Shown in pieces: positions 27,349 through 36,301 of a stretch of 64,000 bases of DNA. Position 1 is the stretch's first letter. Every line of letters begins with the position of its first letter. The DNA comes from Roseiarcus sp050010035. GTDB taxonomy: Bacteria > Pseudomonadota > Alphaproteobacteria > Rhizobiales > Beijerinckiaceae. The DNA lies in the NCBI GenBank assembly GCA_050010035.1, contig JBEKLU010000002.1:49587-113586 (forward strand). The letters are read 5' to 3'. Below the pieces are notes generated by a model. The model worked only from the letters and a program-made list of their open reading frames with translations. It did not search any database and was not told the origin of the DNA. The position numbers and the translations under genes are program-made.

Positions 27349-27948
27349 TCAGCCTTGATAGGCGAACGGAGCAAAGAAGCCGTTTCGGCCTGCGATATCG
27401 CACGTAATCCCGTAATCGTCGATCTTGAGGTGGGATGAACGAGAGACGGTGACGGGGTGGCCTGGCGATATCGCGAGCGGATGACCGCTGATTTCGCTCG
27501 TTCCGCCGCCTTGCCCCTGGATCGGCTCAATCTCAGTTGAGGCGGCGCCATCAACTTCAAATCGGAACCGGGCGTTCGCGCCCTTGTCGAATGTGATTTG
27601 CGCGGGCCGCGCGCCCAGAACCTGGCCGATCAGCGGTCCAAGATTGGCGAGATGTCCTCCATCGGCGCCGGAAAAAATCCCTTGTAGCGCGGCCTTTTGC
27701 CTGTCGTCGCCGCGCTCGTCCAGATAGAGCGCCACTTTCCACTGACCGTTTTTCATATTGCCGGGCGCAAATGCGATCAGCGCCGCGTTCAAACCATCGA
27801 GAACAGCATCGCCATGGCGACCCTTGTCAATGTGCCATCCGACCAGGACCTTGCAATCGCCCTCCGTCGGCGGTGAGAAGAAGATGCAGGGGCACGCGGC
27901 CTCGCAGTTGCAAGCTTCGATATAGGTGCCGTCCACGCTCCATGACAT
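27349..27948 (-). CDS. DUF1326 domain protein
   Basis: The 199-residue protein starts MSWSVDGTYIEACNCEAACPCIFFSPPTEGDCKVLVGWHI; the CNCExxCPC motif is the DUF1326 signature and a likely metal or redox site. An ideal ribosome binding site (AAGGAGG) precedes ATG 27948, so the longer open frame upstream is not used. It is soluble and precedes a DUF2182 membrane protein by 7 bp; the two probably work together in an uncharacterised, possibly metal-related, process. GC content is lower than in the flanking genes, which hints at transfer. The 292-bp gap between this gene and the divergent MFS gene has no other gene. Confidence 0.82.
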   Translation of the reverse strand: MSWSVDGTYIEACNCEAACPCIFFSPPTEGDCKVLVGWHIDKGRHGDAVLDGLNAALIAFAPGNMKNGQWKVALYLDERGDDRQKAALQGIFSGADGGHLANLGPLIGQVLGARPAQITFDKGANARFRFEVDGAASTEIEPIQGQGGGTSEISGHPLAISPGHPVTVSRSSHLKIDDYGITCDIAGRNGFFAPFAYQG

Positions 27949-28240
27949 GAAGTCCTCCTTGGCCGACATCGGCCAAATGGCCCCCAGTTCGAACGTCATG
28001 CTGCGCCTGTTTTGATTGTCCCGCAATCCTGAATCGCTATAGGCTTCGCCCTTGGGCATCGGGCTGGGCCGGCGCCATTTTCTGCGGCGCGACGCGCGTC
28101 GGATCACAGCGCTCCATCGACGTCCAGCGCAGATCGGACAATGGCCGGCTTGGATCGAAAGCTGAAGTTCAAATGCGCCGACGAACCGACCCGCGCCCCT
28201 TCCGATTTCTTTCTCCGCGCGCGGCGGCTAAGAAGCGCCG

Positions 28241-29479
28241 ATGTCCCTCGCCGCCTTGCCCCAGCCCTCGCCCAACCCGCGCAAGATCTCGCGCACCGAC
28301 GCGGCGTTCTGGCGCGTCACCGGCGCCTTCTTCTTCGGCGGCTTCGCCACGTTCGCGCTGCTCTACAGCGTGCAGCCGTTGATGCCGGAGTTCGCGCGCG
28401 AATTCGCCGTCTCGCCCGCCCTCGCCAGCCTTTCGCTTTCGGCCTCGACCCTCGTGCTGGCGGTGGCGATGATGGGGGCGGGCGCCGTCGCCGACGTCTT
28501 CGGACGCAAGCGCGTCATGGCCGCCTCGCTCGCCGCGACCGCGCTCGCCACCATGCTCGCGGCGCTGGCGCCCGACTGGCCGACGCTGCTCGCCTTGCGC
28601 GCGCTCGCCGGCCTGGCGCTCGCCGGCCTGCCGGCGGTGGCGATGGCGTATCTGGGCGACGAAATGGACGCGCAGGCGATCGGCCTGGCCATGGGGCTCT
28701 ACATCGCCGGCTCCACCCTGGGCGGCATGGCGGGGCGCCTCGTCGTCGCCGCGCTCAGCGATCATTTCGGCTGGCGGATCGCGATCGCCGCGGTGGGCGC
28801 GGTCGGCTTCGTCGGCGCGGCGCTGATCGCCGCAGCGCTGCCGCCCTCGCGCAAAATTTCGCCGCGCCGGCCGGACTTCGGCGATCTGGCCGCCTCGCTC
28901 ATCGGCCAGTTTTCCGATCCCGGGCTGCGCCTGTTGTTCGCCGAAGGGTTCCTGCTGCTCGGCTCGTTCGTCTGCGCCTACAACTACATCGGCTTTCGCC
29001 TGATGGCGGCGCCGTTTTCGCTCAGCCAGACGACCATCGGCTTCGTCTTCGTGCTCTATCTCGTTGGCGCGGTCAGCTCGATGGTCATGGGGGACCTCGC
29101 CGGCCGCTACGGGCGCCGGCGCGTGATGTGGATCGCCATCGCCATCGAGGCCGCCGGCGTCGCGGTGACGATGCCGGACGACATCGTCGCCGTCGTCGCC
29201 GGCGTCGCCCTGATCACCTGGGGATTCTTCGGCGCCCATTCGATCGCTTCGAGCTGGGTCGGCCTGAGGGCGCACGGCTCGCGCGCGCAGGCTTCGGCGC
29301 TCTACCTCTTCTTCTACTACGTCGGGTCGAGCCTGGCGGGCTCGGCGGGCGGCCTGTTCTTCGCCTGGGCGGGCTGGCCCGGCGTCGCCCTGCTGCTCGC
29401 GGCGATGACAGGCGCAGCGCTCGTCATCGCGCTGCGCCTTTCCAAAGTCCCGCCGCCGCGCCATCTTATCAAGGCTTGA
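28241..29479 (+). CDS. MFS transporter (YnfM/arabinose-efflux-like)
   Basis: The 412-residue protein has twelve predicted membrane segments. The MFS motif A is visible after TM2 (GAVADVFGRKRVMAASL) and is repeated in the second half (GDLAGRYGRRRVMWIAI). ALRALAGLALAGLPAVAMAYLGDEMDA is typical of the YnfM/YdhC-like drug or metabolite exporters. The start ATG at 28241 fits the family (short cytoplasmic N-terminus). The substrate is unknown. It is followed 14 bp later by recO on the same strand, so they may share a transcript. Confidence 0.85.
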   Translation: MSLAALPQPSPNPRKISRTDAAFWRVTGAFFFGGFATFALLYSVQPLMPEFAREFAVSPALASLSLSASTLVLAVAMMGAGAVADVFGRKRVMAASLAATALATMLAALAPDWPTLLALRALAGLALAGLPAVAMAYLGDEMDAQAIGLAMGLYIAGSTLGGMAGRLVVAALSDHFGWRIAIAAVGAVGFVGAALIAAALPPSRKISPRRPDFGDLAASLIGQFSDPGLRLLFAEGFLLLGSFVCAYNYIGFRLMAAPFSLSQTTIGFVFVLYLVGAVSSMVMGDLAGRYGRRRVMWIAIAIEAAGVAVTMPDDIVAVVAGVALITWGFFGAHSIASSWVGLRAHGSRAQASALYLFFYYVGSSLAGSAGGLFFAWAGWPGVALLLAAMTGAALVIALRLSKVPPPRHLIKA

Positions 29480-29493
29480 GTCGGAGCGGCGCG

Positions 29494-30225
29494 ATGGAAT
29501 GGCGTGACGAAGGCATCGTCATCGGCGTCCGGCGCCATGGCGAGACGTCGGCGATCGTCGAGGCGATGACGCGCAAGCACGGGCGCCATCTCGGCCTGGT
29601 GCGCGGCGGCCGTTCGACGCGCCTGCACGGCGCCCTGCAACCCGGCAACAGCCTCGGCCTCGTCTGGCGCGCGCGCCTCGACGAACACCTCGGCGCCTAC
29701 GCCGTCGAACCGCTGGCGCTTCGCGCCGGGCGCCTCATCGCCAGCGGCCTGGCGCTCGCCGGCGTCGGCTATCTCGGCGCGCTCATGCGGCTGCTGCCCG
29801 AGCGCGACCCGCACGAGACCTTGTTCGAGGCGGTGGCGCTGATCGCCGACCATCTCGATAACGTGGCGCTGGCGCCGGCGCTGATCGCGCGTTTCGAGGC
29901 GCAGGTGCTCGCCGAATGCGGTTTTTCCCTCGATCTCGAGCGCTGCGCGGCGACCGGCGCGCGCGAGGATCTGATCTACGTCTCGCCGAAGTCGGGGCGC
30001 GCGGTGAGCGCCGCGGCGGGCGAGCGCTGGAAGGAGCGGCTGCTGCCGCTGCCCGCCTTCCTGCGCCCCGGCGCGCCGGCGCCGGCGCCCGGCGCGGCCG
30101 AGGTTGCCGACGCGTTCCGCCTGACCGGCTTCTTCCTGACGCGCGATCTCTTCGCCCCGCGCGGCCTGCCGCTGCCCGACTCGCGCCGCGCCTTCCTAGC
30201 GGCGCTGGCGAAGGCGGGAGGATAG
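29494..30225 (+). CDS. recO: DNA repair protein RecO
   Basis: The 243-residue protein starts MEWRDEGIVIGVRRHGETSAIVEAMTRKHGRHLGLVRGGRS, the RecO oligonucleotide-binding fold, and continues with a helical domain (YLGALMRLLPERDPHETLFEAVALIADHL...FEAQVLAECGFSLDLERCAATG). RecO loads RecA with RecR onto SSB-coated single-stranded DNA. The zinc-finger cysteines of some RecO proteins are not present, as is usual in alphaproteobacteria. GGAG precedes ATG 29494; the longer upstream open frame is a shadow of the MFS gene. Confidence 0.93.
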   Translation: MEWRDEGIVIGVRRHGETSAIVEAMTRKHGRHLGLVRGGRSTRLHGALQPGNSLGLVWRARLDEHLGAYAVEPLALRAGRLIASGLALAGVGYLGALMRLLPERDPHETLFEAVALIADHLDNVALAPALIARFEAQVLAECGFSLDLERCAATGAREDLIYVSPKSGRAVSAAAGERWKERLLPLPAFLRPGAPAPAPGAAEVADAFRLTGFFLTRDLFAPRGLPLPDSRRAFLAALAKAGG

Positions 30226-30226
30226 G

Positions 30227-30679
30227 CTATCGCCTGCCCGCCGCGCGGGTGACGCCGCGCTCGACGATTTCCTGAGCGATGATGAGGAGCGCGGCGGCGC
30301 TGTCGGGTTTGACGAAGACCTTGTCGGCCCCGGCCCGCATCGCTTCGGCGTGGACGGCGCTCTCGCTCGAGGTGGTCAGCACGAAAATAGGGATGTCCCT
30401 GAGCAGAAACGACTCGCGCGTCGTCCGGAGGAACTTGACGCCGTCGAGGCGGGGCATGTTGATGTCGAGCACCAAGACGTCGGGCAAACGACCGATGAGG
30501 TCGCGATTCGACACGAAGTAGAGCGCGTCGAGCCCGTTGTCGACGTGCTCGAGGGCGATTTCGCGCTCCGGGGCGAGCCGAACGCCCTCCAGCGCCCGTC
30601 GAAACAGGAATACGTCGTCGGGATCGTCCTCGATGAGCACGACCCGGCATTCCCTTCGCTCCGACGTTTCGACCGACAT
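30227..30679 (-). CDS. Stand-alone response regulator (Rcp1-like receiver domain)
   Basis: The 150-residue protein is a single receiver domain: acidic pair and loop VVLIEDDPDDVFLFRRAL, phosphoacceptor Asp 72 in VLVLDINMPRLDG, Thr/Ser switch in IFVLTTSSES and Lys 124 in VFVKPDS. The DDPDDxFLFRRAL pattern is typical of Rcp1-type regulators that serve bacteriophytochrome-like or PAS kinases. It has no output domain. A divergent PAS sensor kinase starts 120 bp away and is the obvious partner. ATG 30679 is chosen because CAGGGCGG is upstream; ATG 30715 would add twelve residues. Confidence 0.88.
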   Translation of the reverse strand: MSVETSERRECRVVLIEDDPDDVFLFRRALEGVRLAPEREIALEHVDNGLDALYFVSNRDLIGRLPDVLVLDINMPRLDGVKFLRTTRESFLLRDIPIFVLTTSSESAVHAEAMRAGADKVFVKPDSAAALLIIAQEIVERGVTRAAGRR

Positions 30680-30799
30680 GCGACCGCCCTGATTGTCGTT
30701 TACTCCCAACGCCATATATTGTCTTGCGCTCCACGCCGCAATGCGGGTTTGAGGAAGGCTCCGCGTCGAGCCGGGAGCGAAGGAAGCGAGGCGTCGAAT

Positions 30800-31909
<1,110 letters not shown>

Positions 31910-32194
31910 CATCGTTCTCCCGCCGCGCTCGGGATCGCCGCCTCGGGTCGCCGCGGCGGCAGTGACGGCTGGCTCAGGCGACACTCGATCGAAGTCCATC
32001 GACGCAGCGCCGCGCCGGGACGAGCGTTGAGCCTTCGTCGTATTAGCGCACGCCGAGCCAAGACGCGCGATGCTTGGAGACTTGTCCTCGCGCCGCGAAA
32101 TTGCGCCGGCCGAGAGCGATCGAAAATCCGTCCACATTGCTGACATATTTATCCGCAAAAAGGCGATCGATCGTCTCGCACAATAATTCGTGCG

Positions 32195-32229
32195 CGTTGG
32201 AAAAACAATAACAGAACAATATTCCAACG
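32195..32229. promoter_or_regulatory. Dyad in the AT-richer intergenic region before the 32328 gene
   Basis: CGTTGGAA (32195-32202) and TTCCAACG (32222-32229) form a perfect 8-bp dyad with a 19-base AT-rich spacer, about 100 bp before the TTG start at 32328. The whole gap 31910-32327 has no gene; its right half (32100-32330) is less GC-rich than the surroundings, as expected for a promoter region. The dyad could be an operator; no factor is known. Confidence 0.35.
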
Positions 32230-32327
32230 ATGGATGCTTAGCGCCGTCCAACCGAGTCGACGATCATCATCGATAGCCATGCATTGTGTGGTTCTAGCTG
32301 CGCTAACAGCAGGAATGGAGTGAGTAT

Positions 32328-32810
32328 TTGCGAGAAAAACTTATCGTGGCCGCTTTTGTCGCGGCTTTTTCGTTGCCGGGCGCCGCGCAGGCGCAAGGCT
32401 TCCAAGGCGTCAAGGCGCCGCCGGTCGTCTACGGGTCGTCCGGGACGGCGGGCGCGGGAAGCGACGTGCTCGCCGAGGCGACGCGATGGCTCGGCTCGGG
32501 CAACATGACCGGCATGGCCGGCCCCTGGTGCGCCGACGCGGTTTCCTTCTGGCTGCGCCGCACCGGCCACCGGCCGCTCGCCAACCGACTCGTCGCATCG
32601 GCGCTCGATTACGGCCCGCGCCTCGCCGGCCCGCGGGTCGGCGCCATCGCGGTGATCCGCACGCGGCGCGGCTCGGCCGGTCACGTCGGCCTCGTCGAGG
32701 GCGTCGAGCCCGACGGGTCGATCCGGCTCGTTTCCGGCAACTGGGGCCATCGCGTCGCCCAGGCGATCGTTTCGCGCAACGCCGTCACGGCGTTCGTCGA
32801 GGTGCGGTAG
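32328..32810 (+). CDS. Secreted TIGR02594-type (CHAP/NlpC-like) putative cysteine hydrolase
   Basis: The 160-residue protein has a signal peptide (IVAAFVAAFSLPGAAQAQG). The mature part follows the TIGR02594 pattern: LAEATRWLGSGNMTG...GPWCADAVSFWLRRTGHRP with Cys 68, SAGHVGLVEGVEPDG with His 119 and VSGNWGHRVAQAI with Asn 138. These residues match the Cys-His-polar triad of NlpC/P60/CHAP folds, so it may cut peptidoglycan in the periplasm. Translation starts at TTG 32328 with GGAG a few bases upstream. It is followed about 95 bp later by the second nucleoside hydrolase gene. Confidence 0.8.
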   Translation: MREKLIVAAFVAAFSLPGAAQAQGFQGVKAPPVVYGSSGTAGAGSDVLAEATRWLGSGNMTGMAGPWCADAVSFWLRRTGHRPLANRLVASALDYGPRLAGPRVGAIAVIRTRRGSAGHVGLVEGVEPDGSIRLVSGNWGHRVAQAIVSRNAVTAFVEVR

Positions 32811-32906
32811 AGGGCGCTTGCGCGCCGGCGCGAAAGCCGTTTGTCTCGCTGAGGGAGGGCGCGGCGCCGGGGAAAACCCGGCGCCCGCATCCGGCAAGGA
32901 GACGCC

Positions 32907-33851
32907 ATGGCGCGCCCGATCATCATCGACACGGATCCCTCTCCCGACGACGCCGTCGCCTTCCTGATGGCGCTCGGCTCGCCCGGCGAGCTCGACGTCA
33001 TCGCCATCACCACGGTCGGCGGCAATGCGCCGCTGGCCGCCACCACCCGCAACGCGCTCAAGGCGTTGGAGCTGACCGGGCGGGGCGAGATTCCCGTCTA
33101 CGCCGGCGCCCACGGTCCCTTGTGCCGCGAACTGGCGACGGCCGGCCAGGTCCACGGCGCCGACGGCTTTGCCGGCTACGACCTGCCGGAGCCGAAGCTG
33201 AAAGCCGCCGACGGCTTCGCGCCGGACGCGATCGTCGAGCTCGTGATGTCGCGCCCCGAGGGCGCCGTCACGATGTGCTGCCTGGCGCCGCTGACCAACC
33301 TCGCCCTCGCCCTGGCCAGGGAGCCGCGCCTCGCCGCGCGGCTCGCTGGGATCGTGCTGATGGGCGGCGCGCACGGCGAGGGCGGCAACGTCACGCCCGC
33401 GGCCGAATATAACATCTGGGTCGATCCCGAAGCGGCGCGCGCCGTCTTCGCCTGCGCGGCGCCGATCGTGATGATCCCGCTCGACTGCACCCACAAGGCG
33501 CTGACCACGCGCGCCCGCATGAACGCGCTGCGCGCGGTCGGCGCGCCGCACATGGAGGCGTTCTATCATCTGCTGACCGCCAACAAGCGCTTCGACGAGC
33601 GCAAGTACGGGACCGACGGAGGGCCGCTGCACGATCCGACGGTGATCGCCTATCTGCTGCGCCCGGAACTGTTCGCCGGCCGCGAGGTCAATGTCGAGAT
33701 CAGCTGCGACGCCCTGACGCGCGGGATGACGATCGTGGATTGGTGGGGCGTGACCGGCCAGCCGGCCAACGCCCTCGTCCTCAAGGACATCGACGCCGAC
33801 GCCTATTTCGAGCTGGTCATCGAGCGCTTGGCGCGATCGACGAGGCGGTGA
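32907..33851 (+). CDS. Inosine-uridine preferring nucleoside hydrolase (second copy)
   Basis: The 314-residue protein carries the family's N-terminal metal/ribose site (IIIDTDPSPDDAVAFLMAL, with Ser in place of the usual Gly), IVLMGGAHGEGGNVTPAAEYNIWVDPEAA and the C-terminal LHDPTVIAYLL and MTIVDWWG motifs. It hydrolyses ribonucleosides to base and ribose. GGCAAGGAG precedes ATG 32907. It is clearly diverged from the copy at 5872, so the two may differ in preference. It converges with moeA with only 6 bp between stops. Confidence 0.88.
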   Translation: MARPIIIDTDPSPDDAVAFLMALGSPGELDVIAITTVGGNAPLAATTRNALKALELTGRGEIPVYAGAHGPLCRELATAGQVHGADGFAGYDLPEPKLKAADGFAPDAIVELVMSRPEGAVTMCCLAPLTNLALALAREPRLAARLAGIVLMGGAHGEGGNVTPAAEYNIWVDPEAARAVFACAAPIVMIPLDCTHKALTTRARMNALRAVGAPHMEAFYHLLTANKRFDERKYGTDGGPLHDPTVIAYLLRPELFAGREVNVEISCDALTRGMTIVDWWGVTGQPANALVLKDIDADAYFELVIERLARSTRR

Positions 33852-33857
33852 GGAGCG

Positions 33858-35093
33858 CTACGCGCCCAACTCCGCGAAGCGAATGATGCGGCAGGGCTCG
33901 CCCGCTTGCGCCGGCTGCGCGTGGGGCGCGCGAACGATCAGCGCCTCGGCGCGCGCGAGCGTCTTGACCAGCGAGGAATCCTGCGATCCCACCGGGCTAG
34001 CGAGAAAGACGCCGTCGTCGCCGCGCGTCAGAGTCGCGCGCATGAAATCCTGGCGGACGCCGTTGGCGCCGAGCGCCACGGCGAGGCGCGCGGGTTCGCT
34101 CGGATCGGCGCCGGCCTCGGGGTCGCCGAGCAGCGCGCGCAGCAAGGGCCTGAGGAACAGCAGCGCGCACACCATGGACGAGGTGGGATTGCCGGGCAGG
34201 CCGAGCACGCTCATCGCGCCGAGCCGGCCGTGGATCAAGGGTTTGCCCGGCCGCATGGCGATGCGCCAGAAGCCGAGCCGCATGCCGGCCGCGACCAGCG
34301 TCTCCTGCACGAGATCGTAATCGCCGACCGAAGCGCCGCCGAGCGTGACCAGCACGTCGGCCTCGGCGTCCTGCGCGGTCGCGACGCTGCGCGCCAGCGC
34401 GTTTCGATCGTCGAGCGCGATGCCGAGGTCGATCGGCTCGCCGCCGGCCGCGGCCACGACGCCGGCGACGGAGAAATTGTTGGAGGCGACGATCTGAGCG
34501 GGGCCGCGCGCCGCCCCCGGCGCGACCAATTCGTCGCCGGTGGCGAGAATGGCCACGCGGGGTCGCCGGCGAACCGCGAGCGTCGGGTGGTCGGCCGCCG
34601 CGGCGAGCGCGACGTCGCGGGGCGTCAGGCGCCGGCCCGCGGCGAGCATCGCCTCTCCTATAGCGAAGTCGAACCCCTGCGCGCGCACGTTGTCGCCGGG
34701 CGAGACGCCGGTCTGAAGCACAACTTCGGCGCCCTCGCGCCGCGCATCCTCCTGCGCGACGACCGAGTCGGCGCCCTCGGGCATCGGCGCGCCGGTGAAG
34801 ATGCGCACCGCTTCGCTTGGCCCGACCCGTCCGCGGTAGGCGCGCCCCGCCGCCGATTCGCCGATCACGGCCAGCCGGACCGGCGCGAGCGCCGTATCGG
34901 CCGCGCGCAGGGCGTAGCCGTCCATCGCCGAATTGGCGAACGGCGGCTGGGCGCGTAGCGAGCGCACGTCGCGCGCCAGGGTGCGCCCCAGCGCTTGCGC
35001 CAGCGCGACGCTTTCTTCGTTCACGGGATCGCGCGCCGAGGCGAGCACGCGCGCCAGCGCCTCTTCGACCGAAATCAAGCCGCCGCCCGTCAC
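33858..35093 (-). CDS. moeA: Molybdopterin molybdotransferase MoeA
   Basis: The 411-residue protein has SVEEALARVL, the domain with FANSAMDGYALRA, the GPSEAVRIFTGAPMPEGADSVVAQED segment and a MogA-like domain VAILATGDELV...NNFSVAGVVAAAGGEPIDLG...VLVTLGGASVGDYDLVQETL. The ending KPLIHGRLGAMSVLGLPGNPTSSMVCALLFLRPLL is also typical. MoeA inserts molybdate into adenylylated molybdopterin. The start is GTG 35093, which overlaps the moaC stop (GTGA), so the two are translationally coupled. Confidence 0.94.
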   Translation of the reverse strand: MTGGGLISVEEALARVLASARDPVNEESVALAQALGRTLARDVRSLRAQPPFANSAMDGYALRAADTALAPVRLAVIGESAAGRAYRGRVGPSEAVRIFTGAPMPEGADSVVAQEDARREGAEVVLQTGVSPGDNVRAQGFDFAIGEAMLAAGRRLTPRDVALAAAADHPTLAVRRRPRVAILATGDELVAPGAARGPAQIVASNNFSVAGVVAAAGGEPIDLGIALDDRNALARSVATAQDAEADVLVTLGGASVGDYDLVQETLVAAGMRLGFWRIAMRPGKPLIHGRLGAMSVLGLPGNPTSSMVCALLFLRPLLRALLGDPEAGADPSEPARLAVALGANGVRQDFMRATLTRGDDGVFLASPVGSQDSSLVKTLARAEALIVRAPHAQPAQAGEPCRIIRFAELGA

Positions 35094-35578
35094 GGCGCGG
35101 GCTCCGCAGCGCGCCAGGAACCCGACTTGCCGCCGCGTTTCTCGATCAGGCGCACGCCTTCGATGCGCATGGCGCGATCGACCGCCTTGGCCATGTCGTA
35201 GATCGTCAGGCAGGCGACCGCCACCGCGGTCAGCGCCTCCATTTCGACGCCGGTCCGGCCGTGCGTCTTGGCCTCGGCGCGCACTCTCACGCCCGGCAGC
35301 GCCTCGTCCGGGGCGATATCGAGGGCGATCTTGGTCAAGGCGATGGGATGGCAGAGCGGGATCAGCTCGTGCGTCCGCTTGGCCGCCATGATCCCGGCGA
35401 TGCGCGCCGCGCCGATGACGTCGCCCTTCTTGGCGTCGCCGGCGAGGATCAGCGCCAGCGTCTCGGGCTTCATGGCGACGCGCCCCTCGGCGATCGCGAC
35501 GCGGGCCGTCGCGTCCTTGTCGGAAACGTCGACCATGCGCGCCTCGCCTGAGGCGCCGATGTGGGTGAGCGCGGCCAT
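35090..35578 (-). CDS. moaC: Cyclic pyranopterin monophosphate synthase MoaC
   Basis: The 162-residue protein (from ATG 35578) starts MAALTHIGASGEARMVDVSDKDATARVAIAEGRV. It contains KKGDVIGAARIAGIMAAKRTHELIPLCHPI and KTHGRTGVEMEALTAVAVACLTIYDMAKAVDRAM, which are strictly MoaC. It carries out the second half of the first step of molybdenum cofactor synthesis. In-frame starts at 35587 and 35590 exist; 35578 matches the family's N-terminus best. Its GTGA overlap with moeA makes a two-gene unit. Confidence 0.94.
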   Translation of the reverse strand: MAALTHIGASGEARMVDVSDKDATARVAIAEGRVAMKPETLALILAGDAKKGDVIGAARIAGIMAAKRTHELIPLCHPIALTKIALDIAPDEALPGVRVRAEAKTHGRTGVEMEALTAVAVACLTIYDMAKAVDRAMRIEGVRLIEKRGGKSGSWRAAEPAP

Positions 35579-35668
35579 GCCCACCATCAATCAAGTTTCG
35601 CCGCCGCTGGCAATGGCGCCGTGGCGCCCCTGTTGCCTCGCGCGTCCGGGTCGGATAATTCCACGGGC

Positions 35669-36193
35669 ATGGTCCAGTTCCGATCCCAGCCCGCCGGCGC
35701 CGCCGCCCGCCAATGCGGAACTTGCGCGCTGTGCTGCAAAGTCTACCACGTGCCCGCGGTCGACAAGCGGGCGGGGGTCTGGTGCCGTCACTGCGAGCCC
35801 GGCGTCGGCTGCGCCATCCACGCGACGCGGCCGCTCCATTGCCGTCAGTTCTTCTGCCTCTGGATGACCGACGCGAACGTGCCGGACGCGTGGAAGCCGG
35901 ATCATTCGCGGATCGTGCTGACGATTTTTCCCGGCAACGGCTTCCTCTACGCGCAGGTCGACCCCGGCGCCCCGCAGGCGTGGCGACAGACGCCCTACTA
36001 CGACGACTTGCGCCGCATGGCGAAGCGCCTGAACGAGCAGGGCCGCCACGTCATCGTGTTCGTCGGCGACGTCGCGACGCTGATCATGCCGGAGGAGGCG
36101 GTGCCGCTCGGCAAGATGAGCGCGCAAGACAATTTTCGCGTCGAGGCCGCGTTCGGCCCGAAGGGGCCGACCTACCGCGCCGTGCGCGCTTGA
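35669..36193 (+). CDS. YkgJ-family cysteine-cluster protein
   Basis: The 174-residue protein has the cysteine pattern CGTCALCCKVYHVPAVDKRAGVWCRHCEPGVGCAIHATRPLHCRQFFC. That is the CxBxC-type metal-binding cluster of the YkgJ/UPF0153 family, thought to bind zinc or an iron-sulfur cluster. The remainder is a short alpha/beta tail (DHSRIVLTIFPGNGFLYAQV...GRHVIVFVGDVATLIMPEEAV). The function is unknown. The start ATG 35669 was preferred to the longer frame from 35561, which overlaps divergent moaC. A weak hairpin (AGGCTT/AAGCCT) follows the stop. Confidence 0.8.
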   Translation: MVQFRSQPAGAAARQCGTCALCCKVYHVPAVDKRAGVWCRHCEPGVGCAIHATRPLHCRQFFCLWMTDANVPDAWKPDHSRIVLTIFPGNGFLYAQVDPGAPQAWRQTPYYDDLRRMAKRLNEQGRHVIVFVGDVATLIMPEEAVPLGKMSAQDNFRVEAAFGPKGPTYRAVRA

Positions 36194-36301
36194 GGCTTGA
36201 GAAAGGCGGACAAGCCTGAAACATTGGCCGGCGATACGCCCATTTCCTCGGAGGCCGTTCATGCGCAAGCTCGCCGTTTCCTTTAGCCTAGAGAGCGCGC
36301 G

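Noticed and set aside
28141..29493. Long upstream extension of recO
   Set aside because: It lies over the MFS transporter gene in another frame; RecO homology begins at 29494 with a ribosome binding site.
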